Shown: positions 33,401 through 41,631 of the stretch, piece after piece | Layout of the letters: every line of letters starts with the position of its first letter | How positions within the stretch are numbered: position 1 is the stretch's first letter | Source of the DNA: DASVNK01 sp036383895 | GTDB taxonomy: Bacteria; Verrucomicrobiota; Verrucomicrobiia; Limisphaerales; SXQI01 | Direction of reading: 5' to 3' | NCBI GenBank assembly: GCA_036383895.1 | Contig: DASVNK010000062.1 | Location: forward strand, 1-64,000 | Length of the DNA: 64,000 nucleotides | Position numbers and translations under genes: made by a program | Notes under the pieces: model-generated | The model's database searches: none | The model's input: the letters and a program-made list of their open reading frames with translations, nothing else | What the model was told of the DNA's origin: nothing

Positions 33401-34489
33401 ACGAACAACGCGCGCGCGTTCGCCGGCGGACGTGGAAACACGAATTCACTGTCCCAGTTTTTGGATCCGAACTCGACAAATCGCTCGGGCAGGGCTTCGC
33501 GCCAATCGAGCCAGTCAACCGAACAACAGCAATCCGGTGAAGGTTCAGAACAGTCACAGCGCGGAGATAGTTCGAATCAGCAAGGTCAGCAGCAAGAGAA
33601 CAGTCCTTCGCAGCAGTCTAATCAGCGCGGCAATCGCGAGGAATCACAGGGTCAACAGCAGTCCGGCCAGCCTTCAGACCAACAGGGTCAACAACCCGGT
33701 GGGCGCAGCGAACAAAACGCCCAGGAACAGTCTGGTCAACAGGGGCAGCAGAGGCAAGAAGGACAAGAAGGCCAACAGGGACAACGTGGTGAACCGGGGC
33801 AGCAACAAGGACAAACGGGCCAGCAAGGTCAACAAGGGCAGCAGGGGCAAGGACAGTCGCAGCAGCAGTCCGAACAACAATCTCAGCAACAAGGGCAAGG
33901 GCAAGGGCAGGGACGCGGGCAAGGTCAACCGCGCGACGGCCAGAATCAGAATCAACAGGGCGAACCAACTGAGGGACAGAACAGCCAATCCGCTCTTGCC
34001 CAAAATAATTCACCTCAGCAAGGCCAGAACCCCGGGCAGAATCCCGGACAAGCTCCCACCGGAGGTCGCGCACAAAGCGGCCAGCAGAATCTCATGGATC
34101 AATTGCGCCCTGGACGCGATGCCGCTCGCTCCGGGCCGGGTGGCGGTATCGAGGGGCCAATGACTGGCCGGGAGTTTACGCAGTGGTCGGACCGTCTCCG
34201 CGACGTCGAAGAAGTTCTCCAAACGCCCCGGCTCCGGCTGGATGTGGCGCGGGTGCGGGAACAAGCGCGCCTTTGGCGGGCCGAGCAGAAGCGGCATGCC
34301 AACGAACCGAATTGGAATTTGCTCGAAGAATCGGTCATCAACCCGCTGCGGATTGTCCAGAACCGTGTAGCTGAAGAGCTTGCGCGCCTTGGCCCTCGCG
34401 AGGCAGTCGTCCCCGTGGACCGTGATCCGGTTCCGCAGAAGTACTCTGATTTGGTTAGCCGTTATTATGAGCGGCTCGGTTCGGAATAA
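30413..34489 (+). CDS. DUF4175-family giant membrane protein with Gln-rich tail
   Basis: A 1358-residue protein. The N-terminus has two membrane helices (FCWGILAVIASALLLLYWTT and AVPSLLGIGFVTAIVVFIRG) and a third near residue 155 (ATLVVCSIVLLGLVLAVPP). A beta-rich periplasmic stretch follows (for example GNVSVEKGNSLAIVAKFRGR), then a long coiled-coil region rich in Glu/Gln/Arg (about 490-1000). Next comes an extraordinary low-complexity region of Gln, Gly, Ser and Asn (about 1000-1240), with tandem GQQGQQGQ-type repeats, and then a folded C-terminal domain. DUF4175 proteins occur in Gram-negative bacteria with MoxR/BatA-type genes, but their function is not established. No such partners are adjacent here. 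The repetitive codons make replication slippage likely. Confidence 0.85.
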   Translation: MASTPVQKELGKIASDFRRYRILRSLAFCWGILAVIASALLLLYWTTDIVFPYAVPSLLGIGFVTAIVVFIRGGRSSVALREIARQVENDDPKLNTLLLAAAEQEPDAKTGELNFLQLRVISEALEANRKSPWSQRFNERLFWAQSGHLATLVVCSIVLLGLVLAVPPERNLAAIQRGSGLEITPGNVSVEKGNSLAIVAKFRGRAPADVHLVFKTPSGAEQRLPMARSLNDPLFGATIPNLQEDTTYRIEYSGKASDKFVASIFEFPDLKRADADLKFPEYTAKAPEKIEDTRRVTAVEGTDVKYDFFLNKPVRSARLIGTNDTEIVLTNSTQNAVAYATAFPLLESGSYKLQLIDNEGRTNKVAPDFVFVALPNQRPKLKFETPRGDQRVSAIQEVRFNAKAEDDFGLADYGLTYTLADGKTESFSLASTTNSAIRGMISKPNEAQTLAWMLAMEKLQTEPGQLVSYYLWADDLGPDGKARRSESDMFFAEVRPFEEIFRQANSDSSSQQQQQQQQGGGGQASELLELQKEIITATWNVRRRENAAKVSPNYKKDVAVVKESQQEAIEKAEEMAGEIQDDKMVKLVTTAMTSMKSALDQLESAESKNAVTPLPEALKFEQSAYQALLKLQAREYQVSRSQSQSQSASSRQQRNQQQLDQLELKEEENRYETQSQASPMQDQEQREALQVLNRLKELARRQQDMSERIKELQSALNEAKTKEEKENLERMLKRLQEEQQQIVQDTDELRQRMQQPENQSRMAEARQQLDQTRQQSREAAEQLENRELSQALSSSSRAQQQLQQLSDKFREQTSKQFAEEMRQLRQEARDLEKKHNEIAEKLDQVEQPARRSLSEEGPAAEALAQLAQERSALTNLLSQVRKVTEQSENAEPLLHRQLYDALRKTSQTAPEREKNFDMTQQALERNFYPEARRFHDRVEPTIAELKQSVERAAESVLGSEADSLRFAENELRELAERVQRELEQGMAAASGSSTNGTNNARAFAGGRGNTNSLSQFLDPNSTNRSGRASRQSSQSTEQQQSGEGSEQSQRGDSSNQQGQQQENSPSQQSNQRGNREESQGQQQSGQPSDQQGQQPGGRSEQNAQEQSGQQGQQRQEGQEGQQGQRGEPGQQQGQTGQQGQQGQQGQGQSQQQSEQQSQQQGQGQGQGRGQGQPRDGQNQNQQGEPTEGQNSQSALAQNNSPQQGQNPGQNPGQAPTGGRAQSGQQNLMDQLRPGRDAARSGPGGGIEGPMTGREFTQWSDRLRDVEEVLQTPRLRLDVARVREQARLWRAEQKRHANEPNWNLLEESVINPLRIVQNRVAEELARLGPREAVVPVDRDPVPQKYSDLVSRYYERLGSE

Positions 34490-34611
34490 AGGCCTCGGGG
34501 CAACCCCGACACCGTTTCCGGAATTCTCACGTAGAAATCAGGGCGAGCCCCTGCTGAAATTCTGAACGCAGTGGTTACTTTGTAGCAGGCCGGTACAGGC
34601 CAGCTGCAACG

Positions 34612-35082
34612 GTGAAAAAAGACGGTGTCATATTTCTGCTTGAGAACAGCACCGACTACTTGTTCCTCATGGATCAAGGGTTTCGCCGTTCGCAGATCGT
34701 CAATCCACTTCGAGTGGCCCGTTACGGTAACGAAGCGATTCTGTATTTAAAGGGAGTAGGAATTTACAGCGATCGCACGCATTACCCTTTACCCGGATTG
34801 ATCATCATTGATCTCGCGGTTCCAGATGGCAGCGGGCTGGCGGTTCTCGGTTGGATTCGCCGGCAGGAGGAGTTCAACAACGTGCCGGTGATCATTCTGG
34901 TCGACCCGGATCAGAATAAGACGCTACAGGATGCTTTTGATCGCGGCGCGAACGCTTACTACATCAAGCGAAACGACCTGGATGGCCTCGCGCGAATGAT
35001 TCGCTGCCTGGAGACAGTGCGCGAGGTTCGCACGAACGATCATACCAGCTCGCGTTCAAAGGACGAGATCAGCGCGGAGTAA
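34612..35082 (+). CDS. CheY-like receiver-domain protein with altered phosphorylation site
   Basis: A 156-residue stand-alone receiver domain starting at GTG 34612. The phospho-acceptor Asp is in LIIIDLAVPDGSG and the conserved Lys in YYIKRND. However, the acidic pair at the end of beta 1 is reduced to Glu-Asn (FLLENSTD), and the Thr/Ser switch residue after beta 4 is replaced by Val (VIILVDPDQ). This makes normal Mg2+-dependent switching doubtful. It resembles Rcp1-like regulators (KNLPGLIIIDLAVP style) that pair with hybrid kinases, but none is nearby. The 3' end overlaps ispD by 14 bp in convergent orientation. Confidence 0.78.
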   Translation: MKKDGVIFLLENSTDYLFLMDQGFRRSQIVNPLRVARYGNEAILYLKGVGIYSDRTHYPLPGLIIIDLAVPDGSGLAVLGWIRRQEEFNNVPVIILVDPDQNKTLQDAFDRGANAYYIKRNDLDGLARMIRCLETVREVRTNDHTSSRSKDEISAE

Positions 35083-35776
35083 TCGGGCTCTCTGATTTGC
35101 GCAAAAGCACTTCGAGGTACGGGAGGTCTGCGGGCGAAGTTGCTTTTGGATTCGGTGTTATTGATTCGACCAACTTCACCGGCTGCCCGATTAGTTCACA
35201 TGCGGCCGTATCATCAGTAATTGAAAGTTTTTGCTTCGCTACTTCGGCGAGTGCGCGCGTGAGAATCTCTTTCCGGAACACCTGCGGGGTTTGAACGGAC
35301 CACACCTTTGATCGATCGAGATGGCGCTCGATTAAACTGTTTTGGCCGATCTCCTTGAGTGTATCGGTGACGCGTTGTGCCGCGACGGAGGCTCCGACTT
35401 CTCGAGCGGCGGCGATGCAGTCCGAAATAATTTTGTGCGTGGTGCAGGGGCGCGCGCCGTCCTGGATGGCAACAATTTCGGTTTGCGGAGGGACACGCAT
35501 CAATCCATTCCAAACGGAATTCTGACGTTCCGCGCCACCTTCGGAGTAGGTGAATGGTTTTTTAAAGTGGTCAGTGGCAGCGATCTTGTCGAACTCAGGC
35601 CGGAGATCCGGACGAACGACGAGAACGATGTGGTTAATTTCTGGAGAACTGTCGAATGCTGCCCAGGTGTGCGCGATGATTGGTCGGCCGCAGACTTCGA
35701 GGAAAAGCTTGTCGATGTCAGCACCCATGCGAGTGCCTTTGCCTGCGGCAACAATGACGGCAGTTACAAAGCTCAT
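35069..35776 (-). CDS. ispD: 2-C-methyl-D-erythritol 4-phosphate cytidylyltransferase
   Basis: A 235-residue enzyme of the MEP isoprenoid pathway, transferring CMP from CTP to MEP. The CTP-binding motif is AVIVAAGKGTRMG, then DKLFLEVCGRPIIAHTWAAF, GAERQNSVWNGLM, AIQDGARPC, VQTPQVFRKEIL and ITDDTAACELIGQPVKLVES, all standard for IspD. Length is normal. It is the last gene of the yajC-secDF-terC-recJ-ispD cluster, starting 2 bp after the recJ stop. Cytoplasmic. Confidence 0.95.
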   Translation of the reverse strand: MSFVTAVIVAAGKGTRMGADIDKLFLEVCGRPIIAHTWAAFDSSPEINHIVLVVRPDLRPEFDKIAATDHFKKPFTYSEGGAERQNSVWNGLMRVPPQTEIVAIQDGARPCTTHKIISDCIAAAREVGASVAAQRVTDTLKEIGQNSLIERHLDRSKVWSVQTPQVFRKEILTRALAEVAKQKLSITDDTAACELIGQPVKLVESITPNPKATSPADLPYLEVLLRKSESPITPR

Positions 35777-35778
35777 GC

Positions 35779-37488
35779 TTACGTAGGCTTCAGATCGAGG
35801 ACTCTTAGTTGGATGGCGAGTGTGCCGTTGTATTCGCTAAATTCCGGCGCGAAGGCGAGGTCAAAGGAGGCGGGCAGTTCAGTTAATTCACAGTTCCACC
35901 ATACAGCCTGTTGCGTTGCAAAACCGTCCGTGACGTTGAAGCGCAGATGCTGTTCGGCTGAACCGAGGCGGCGCATTGTTCCGGTGCAGCGGAGCCCGCG
36001 CGCGGCGAATTGCACGCAGGGGTTGCCTTGGCCGAATGGCTCGATTTGTTCGAGCGACTTCAGGAAGCTAAAGGTGAGGTCGCTGAGACGCACTTCCGCG
36101 TCGAGTTTGAGAAGCGGGAGCAGCGCTTCAGTTGAAAGCGTGGTGCGGGCAAGCTCGTTGAAGCGAGTGCGGAGGTCGGGGAGTTTTGTGGCGAGGATCG
36201 TTACGCCGGCTGCCATTGCGTGGCCGCCGTGCTTCACGAGCAGGTCGCTGCATTGGCGGAGGCTTGCGGCCAGGTCGAAGCCGTCGATGCTGCGGCCGGA
36301 GCCGCGCCAATTGTCCGTGCCGTCGCTGCCGAGGATGAGGGTGGGACGATGGAACTCGCGAACGACGCGTGAAGCAACAATGCCGACCACGCCGAGGTGC
36401 CAAGACGCGTCACCTTCGACGATGGCATAATCGGCCGCGGGGTTGAAGCGGGTGCGAACAGCTTCGATGACTTCGTCGGCGATTTTGCGTTCGATGGACT
36501 GGCGTTCCCGGTTCTGTGCGTCGAGAGCCTGGGCGAGAAATTCAGCGCGTGCTTCTTCGGTGGTGAGGAGTAGATCGAGGGCATCGAGTGCGGTTTCAAG
36601 TCGGCCGGCGGCGTTCAGGCGGGGAGCAAGTTGGAACGAAACACCGTAGCAATCGATGCTGCCGTTCAGGCCGGCGACTTTCTTGAGTGCTTTGAGGCCA
36701 ATGCGAGCTGTTCGGGCAAGGCGTTCAAGGCCACAGCGAACGAGGATGCGGTTCTCGTCTTTGAGCGGGACGATATCGGCGATCGTGCCGAGCGCCACGA
36801 AATCGAGGTATTGCTTGAGGTCGTGGGTGCAAGCTTGTGGCCAGTTCAGATCGCGACAACGCTTGAGAATGGCGTGAGCAAGTTTAAAGGCGAGACCCGC
36901 GGAGCAGAGGTTTTTCAGGTGGGCGTTGCTGGTGAGCAGTTGGGGATTCACCAGCGAGTGAGCCGCGGGGGCCAGTGAACTCACCTGATGATGATCGAGC
37001 ACAAGCACCTCAACGCCGCGTGCTGCGAGCGAGGCTATCACGTCGGCTGCGCTTGATCCGCAGTCAACCGCGAGGAGCAGTTTGACCGGGTGCTTCGTGA
37101 GGCAGTTTTCCACGCCGTCGGCGGAAAGGCCGTAGCCTTCCTCCAGGCGGTGAGGAAGGTAATAAGAACATTGCCAGCCAAGGGCACGGAAGAATTCGGT
37201 GAGGAGCGCAGTGGCGGTGACGCCGTCGACGTCGTAGTCGCCGAAGATGACGAATGGTTCGGAGTTCTTGTGGGTGAGCAGCAAGCGGTCAACGGCGCGA
37301 TCCATGTCCGGGAGAAGGAATGGGTCAGAGAGGCGGGCGAGCTTTGGCGAGAGAAATTCGGAAGCAACCTGCGCGTCACTGCAACCGCGATTCACCAGGC
37401 ATTGCGCGAAGAGTGGAGGAACGCCGACTGCGGCAGCCAGATCCGAAATGGCGGAGGAGGGCGGCGCGAAATGCCAGCGCGCGGTCAT
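35779..37488 (-). CDS. recJ: Single-stranded-DNA-specific exonuclease RecJ
   Basis: A 569-residue 5'-3' ssDNA exonuclease of the DHH family, acting in recombinational repair and mismatch repair. Motifs: FGDYDVDGVTATALL (D84, D86, D88), LLAVDCGSSA, VLDHHQVSS (D165, H166, H167), LAPRLNAAGRLET for the DHHA1 junction, and the DHHA1 domain with RSIDGFDLAASLRQCSDLLV, the GGHAMAAG motif and a C-terminal OB-fold. The ATG overlaps the terC stop by 4 bp, so translation is coupled. Two bases separate it from ispD. Confidence 0.95.
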   Translation of the reverse strand: MTARWHFAPPSSAISDLAAAVGVPPLFAQCLVNRGCSDAQVASEFLSPKLARLSDPFLLPDMDRAVDRLLLTHKNSEPFVIFGDYDVDGVTATALLTEFFRALGWQCSYYLPHRLEEGYGLSADGVENCLTKHPVKLLLAVDCGSSAADVIASLAARGVEVLVLDHHQVSSLAPAAHSLVNPQLLTSNAHLKNLCSAGLAFKLAHAILKRCRDLNWPQACTHDLKQYLDFVALGTIADIVPLKDENRILVRCGLERLARTARIGLKALKKVAGLNGSIDCYGVSFQLAPRLNAAGRLETALDALDLLLTTEEARAEFLAQALDAQNRERQSIERKIADEVIEAVRTRFNPAADYAIVEGDASWHLGVVGIVASRVVREFHRPTLILGSDGTDNWRGSGRSIDGFDLAASLRQCSDLLVKHGGHAMAAGVTILATKLPDLRTRFNELARTTLSTEALLPLLKLDAEVRLSDLTFSFLKSLEQIEPFGQGNPCVQFAARGLRCTGTMRRLGSAEQHLRFNVTDGFATQQAVWWNCELTELPASFDLAFAPEFSEYNGTLAIQLRVLDLKPT

Positions 37489-38453
37489 TTTTTCTTTTTG
37501 CGTTTTTCGGCGCGGGCTTCGCGTTGGGAGGCGATCAGCGACATCATGATACTCGTGCCAATGATTGCAGCGACGACGAAAAGAGAAACTTTCGTATCAA
37601 TGTGGTGCCACTTGGCGACGAGCATTTTGAACCCGATGAAGCAGAGCACGAGCGAGAGGCCTACCTTCAGATAGCGGAAGAAGCCGATGGCGCCGGCGAG
37701 GACGAAGTAGAGAGAACGGAGGCCGAGGATGGCGAAGACGTTTGAGGTGAAAACGATGAACGGTTTCGTGGTGACGCCGAAAATCGCCGGGATGGAGTCG
37801 ACGGCGAAGATGAGGTCAGTCGTTTCGACCATCACGAGCACTAGCGCGAGAGGAGTGAGGACCCAGCGACCATTTTCTTTAATGGCAAAGTGCGATTCGT
37901 GGTAGGTGGTGGTGACTGGGAAAAAGCGGCGGGTGAGTTTTACGAAAAAATTCTTCTCAGGCTGGATCTCATCATCGTCGCCGGCGAAAATCATTTTAAT
38001 GCCGGTGAACAGGAGGAACGCGCCAAGGATGTAGAGAAAGAAATGGAATCGGTTAATGAGTTCCGTTCCGAGCCAAATCATGACGCCACGCATGACGAGC
38101 GCACCGAGGATGCCCCAGAAGAGCACGCGATGCTGAAATTTCAGAGGAACACGGAAGTATTGGAAAATAAGGGCGATAACGAAGACGTTGTCCATCGAGA
38201 GGGAGAGCTCGATGATGTAGCCGGTGATGAATTCGTTGCGCTCGACGCTGGTCCAGCCATCGGCCATGTGCGGCGCGATGAAGAAACCGAAGACGAACGC
38301 GAGGATGAACCAGGTGGTGCTCCAGGCGAGGGCTTCCTTAAACTTTACCTCGTGCGCCTTCCGATGGAAGACGCCGAGGTCGAGCAAAAGAAAAATGACA
38401 ACGGCGCCGACGAATATCGCCCAGTCCCACCCTGAAACGCCGAGCCCTGGCAT
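37485..38453 (-). CDS. TerC/Alx-family integral membrane protein
   Basis: A 322-residue membrane protein with about nine helices. It has TerC hallmarks: IIELSLSMDNVFVIALIFQY with the acidic SMDN motif, and ETTDLIFAVDSIPAIFGVTT. The family (Alx, YkoY, MeeF) is linked to manganese export during or after secretion in bacteria; in E. coli Alx is Mn-riboswitch controlled. I see no such riboswitch here. The order secDF-terC fits the notion that the protein supplies Mn2+ to exported proteins, but this is inference. The C-terminus is rich in Lys/Arg (REARAEKRKKKK). It starts 5 bp after secDF and overlaps recJ by 4 bp. Confidence 0.92.
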   Translation of the reverse strand: MPGLGVSGWDWAIFVGAVVIFLLLDLGVFHRKAHEVKFKEALAWSTTWFILAFVFGFFIAPHMADGWTSVERNEFITGYIIELSLSMDNVFVIALIFQYFRVPLKFQHRVLFWGILGALVMRGVMIWLGTELINRFHFFLYILGAFLLFTGIKMIFAGDDDEIQPEKNFFVKLTRRFFPVTTTYHESHFAIKENGRWVLTPLALVLVMVETTDLIFAVDSIPAIFGVTTKPFIVFTSNVFAILGLRSLYFVLAGAIGFFRYLKVGLSLVLCFIGFKMLVAKWHHIDTKVSLFVVAAIIGTSIMMSLIASQREARAEKRKKKK

Positions 38454-38458
38454 AAAGA

Positions 38459-40984
38459 TTAGGCGCGAACAGGAACTGGCTCTTCAATGATCGTCGTTTT
38501 CGCCAGGCCAGGTTTTTCACCTTTATACCACTTCAACACCAATGGAGCAGCGATGTAGATACTGGAGTATGTACCGACGAGAATACCGACCAGGAAGGTG
38601 AAGGCGAAATCGTTGATGATACCGCCACCGAAGAGATACAGCGCGAGTGTGGCCAAAATCACGGAACCGCCAGTAATCAAAGTTCGGCTGAGCGTTTGAT
38701 TCAAGGCGAGGTTGATAACGTCGCGGAAACTGCCGCGAACGCCGAGCTTCAAGTCTTCGCGAATACGGTCCAGAATAACAATTTTGTCGTTGACCGAGTA
38801 ACCGATGATCGTGAGGACGGCTGCAACCATCGGCGCACTGAGTTCTCCCCCCATTAAGAAGAAGATACCCATGGTGACGAGCACGTCATGCAATGTGGCG
38901 ACAACAGCGGCGATCGCGAAGCCGAACTCATAGCGCATGGCGACGTAAACCAACACGCCGAAGAAGGCGAGCAAGGCCGAAATGATCGCAGATTTCTGAA
39001 TCTCCGCTCCGACCGTCGGGCCTACTTGATCGTTTCCAACAAGTTGAAATTTTGCGTCGGGGAATTGTTGTTGAAGGGCGGTGGCAACCCGCGGGCCGGA
39101 GCCATATTCGGTGACGACGTTCAAGGTTTCACTTTGATCCACGACGCTGCGTTGATATTGGATTTGCGGGTCGCCCACATTGAGCTTCACCAACTCATTG
39201 CGGAGGCGGTCCATATCGACGCGTTGCGCGAAACGGTAGGTAGTGCCGTCGCCTCCGCGGAAATCAACACCGAGTACATCAGCGCCGCGGCCGAAGGCAG
39301 CGTAGCCGACGCCGACCAGGATGATGGCAATACTGGCGATGGCGGTAAACTTCGCGCCTTTCAAGAAATCAATCGCGGGAATTTTTACGATGGGCATCAT
39401 CTTGAGCGATTTGATCAGATTGCGTTCGATCATCGCGTTGAAGATGAGGCGAGTGACCATGAGCGCGGTGAACAAGCTGACCGCGACACCGATCGCGAGC
39501 GTGACACCGAACCCTTTAATAGGTCCTGTGCCCTTCCAGATCAGAATTAAAGAGGTGATCAAGGTGGTGACGTGCGAATCTAAAATGGTTCCGAAGGCGC
39601 GATCATAACCCGCGATGAGAGCGCCACGAAGACTTTTGCCTTTGGCGATTTCTTCACGAATACGTTCAAAGATAAGAACGTTCGCATCGACCGCCATACC
39701 GATGGTCAGCGCGATACCGGCGATGCCGGGCAGAGTGAGTGTGGCATCGATCGAGCACATGAAACCGAGCAGGATGATGACATTTAACAAGAGAGCGACG
39801 TTGGCGACCATTCCCGCGAGGAAATAGAAGAACAACATGAACGCAAAGGTGAGCGCCGCGGCAGCGACTGAAGCGGTGACACCGCTGCGGATGGAATCTT
39901 TGCCGAGGCTCGGGTCTACTGCGCGTTGCTCTTCGATCTGGAGAGGCGCCTCGAGTGGGTTCATGAGCACGTGCGAAAGGTCGAGCGCTTCCTTGAGACT
40001 GAAATCACCTTCAATTTGCGCGCTGCCGCCGGTGATCGGGCCATTAATGCGAGGAGCGGAATAGATTTCACCATCGAGCACGATCGCGAGCAAACGCCCC
40101 ACGTTCGCGCGGGTGACGTCTCCAAAAAGCCGGGCGCCTTCACTATCAAAACGCATCGTGATCAGTGGTTGGTTAGACATTGGGTCGCGAATGACGCCGG
40201 CGCGGGTAACGTATTTACCGATGAGACCTTGTTCAGCGCCTTTCTTGACGAGGTAAGGAACGAGTTGCTCCGGCTGGCCAGGTTGTTGGGCAGCGCGCCG
40301 CTGGGTGAGACGTTCATAGCCGGGAGGAATGATCCCTTGCTGAAGGAACTGGTCGCTTTCGGGATGGACCAGACGGAAGGCCAGCGAGGCGGGTTTGGAA
40401 ATGGCGGTGCGAGCGCTTTCGATTTCGGCTTCGGAAAGCCCAGGAAGCTGAACCAGAATCCGATCTTCGCCGCCTTTTTGAATGATCGGCTCGGCGACAC
40501 CGAACGCGTCGACGCGCCGACGCAGAACCTCGATGGCCTGATCGATCTGCGCATTGCGATCGATCTCGTCGACGTCATTGGTCCCGGCAGGACGATCGAC
40601 TTGCTGCATACGAACCATGAAGGCGGTGCCGCCCTGGAGATCAAGGCCCAGTTTGATTTGGCCGGCGGCTTCGCGTTGGAGGCGGTTCAGGATGGTCCGG
40701 TTCGGTTTTGGATCGTTCTCTGCGACACGGAATTGCGGGAAGAAAGCGCGAAGATTGTTAGTCCCGATTGCATCGACTATATTCTGGTAATCACGGTTTG
40801 GGCGTTGCTGCTGGAGTTCGCGGGCGCGGGTGACGATCGCCTGAAAATTGGTGTCGCGAGAATTCGCGCTGCTCTCAACGAACTGGTCGAGAAGTGGCCT
40901 GCCTTGCGGGGGATAGATTTCGTAGAGCGCCCACAAGACGACGAAAACGACGAGTGCCCATTTCCAGAAAGTGTTTCGATTCAT
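38459..40984 (-). CDS. secDF: Protein translocase subunit SecDF (fused SecD and SecF)
   Basis: An 841-residue fusion of SecD (roughly residues 1-520) and SecF (roughly 530-841), which uses the proton gradient to pull exported proteins through SecYEG. Visible parts are an N-terminal helix (WALVVFVVLWALYEI), the periplasmic P1 region (GLDLQGGTAFMVRMQQ, VQLPGLSEAEIESARTAI), and the SecD channel motif GMAVDANVLIFERIREE. In the SecF half are DFRGGDGTTYRF and VNDKIVILDRIREDLKL. Six helices in each half are expected. Gene order yajC-secDF is classical. The ATG at 40984 is 41 bp after the yajC stop. Confidence 0.96.
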   Translation of the reverse strand: MNRNTFWKWALVVFVVLWALYEIYPPQGRPLLDQFVESSANSRDTNFQAIVTRARELQQQRPNRDYQNIVDAIGTNNLRAFFPQFRVAENDPKPNRTILNRLQREAAGQIKLGLDLQGGTAFMVRMQQVDRPAGTNDVDEIDRNAQIDQAIEVLRRRVDAFGVAEPIIQKGGEDRILVQLPGLSEAEIESARTAISKPASLAFRLVHPESDQFLQQGIIPPGYERLTQRRAAQQPGQPEQLVPYLVKKGAEQGLIGKYVTRAGVIRDPMSNQPLITMRFDSEGARLFGDVTRANVGRLLAIVLDGEIYSAPRINGPITGGSAQIEGDFSLKEALDLSHVLMNPLEAPLQIEEQRAVDPSLGKDSIRSGVTASVAAAALTFAFMLFFYFLAGMVANVALLLNVIILLGFMCSIDATLTLPGIAGIALTIGMAVDANVLIFERIREEIAKGKSLRGALIAGYDRAFGTILDSHVTTLITSLILIWKGTGPIKGFGVTLAIGVAVSLFTALMVTRLIFNAMIERNLIKSLKMMPIVKIPAIDFLKGAKFTAIASIAIILVGVGYAAFGRGADVLGVDFRGGDGTTYRFAQRVDMDRLRNELVKLNVGDPQIQYQRSVVDQSETLNVVTEYGSGPRVATALQQQFPDAKFQLVGNDQVGPTVGAEIQKSAIISALLAFFGVLVYVAMRYEFGFAIAAVVATLHDVLVTMGIFFLMGGELSAPMVAAVLTIIGYSVNDKIVILDRIREDLKLGVRGSFRDVINLALNQTLSRTLITGGSVILATLALYLFGGGIINDFAFTFLVGILVGTYSSIYIAAPLVLKWYKGEKPGLAKTTIIEEPVPVRA

Positions 40985-41025
40985 TTGTTTGGAAAGATTG
41001 GAAAAGCGATTAGCGGATGAGCGAA

Positions 41026-41361
41026 TTACGATTCGGCCGAAGCGCCGCGTTCTGTGACTTCGGTAATGGCGCTTTTGAGGACTTCGAGCTTGGTATCGGC
41101 GGAACGAAGAGAAACCGATTTGTCCTTGATACCAACGATCGTGCCGAGAATGCCGGAGGTGGTAACGACGCGATCGCCGTTCTTGATCGTTTTGAGCATT
41201 TCAGCGTGCTCACGGGCTTTTTTCTGCTGGGGGCGGAACATGAGAAAGTACATGGCCAAGCCCATAAAGACCATCAGGCCAATGGTTTGGGCCATTCCAG
41301 CGCGCGGGTCCTGGACAGTCTGTTGCGCAAACAAAACGGTCAATTCAGCAAAGGCCATCAT
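41026..41361 (-). CDS. yajC: Preprotein translocase subunit YajC
   Basis: A 111-residue protein with one membrane helix (IGLMVFMGLAMYFLMFRPQQ) ending in the family signature FRPQQKKA. It also carries KTIKNGDRVVTTSGILGTIV and VSLRSADTKLEVLKSAITEV. YajC associates with SecDF and YidC in the holotranslocon. It is the first gene of the five-gene minus-strand cluster. The hydrophobic N-terminus AELTVLFAQQTVQDP before the helix is slightly longer than in E. coli. Confidence 0.94.
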   Translation of the reverse strand: MMAFAELTVLFAQQTVQDPRAGMAQTIGLMVFMGLAMYFLMFRPQQKKAREHAEMLKTIKNGDRVVTTSGILGTIVGIKDKSVSLRSADTKLEVLKSAITEVTERGASAES

Positions 41362-41380
41362 TCAAGTTTTGAAGCCGGTA

Positions 41381-41408
41381 AATCTACGCATCGAACTTCT
41401 TTTGGCAA
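41381..41408 (-). promoter_or_regulatory. Possible sigma-70 promoter of the yajC-secDF cluster
   Basis: Read on the minus strand, TTGCCA (41408-41403) and TAGATT (41386-41381) are separated by 16 bp and lie 20 bp upstream of the yajC ATG. The match to TTGACA/TATAAT is moderate and the distance to the ATG is short. Confidence 0.3.
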
Positions 41409-41583
41409 GCGGTTATACCGATGGAGCTCTCGGGGCGCTGCGATGATTCATTGCGGATTGTGGTTCGTTTCTTATCAAGCGCGAATTGGATGCGCGAACC
41501 ACATGGCACGATAGCGAAGCAGCCGGAGATTGAAGCCATGGGGGTTCCTAACCTGGCTTTTACGACGGCACTCGCGAAGATTG

Positions 41584-41618
41584 GGAGTGGCTTGGGATGC
41601 ATACCACGCAGCCACTCC
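41584..41618 (-). terminator. Hairpin downstream of the Gfo/Idh gene
   Basis: Nine-bp arms GGAGTGGCT (41584-41592) and AGCCACTCC (41610-41618) with a 17-nt loop, 14 bp after the Gfo/Idh stop. No T-tract follows on the minus strand, so it may be a 3'-end stabiliser instead of an intrinsic terminator. Confidence 0.4.
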
Positions 41619-41631
41619 GGTAAAGGTCTTG

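Noticed and set aside
39926..41020. A 364-codon plus-strand open frame
   Set aside because: Antisense to secDF, which has all family motifs.
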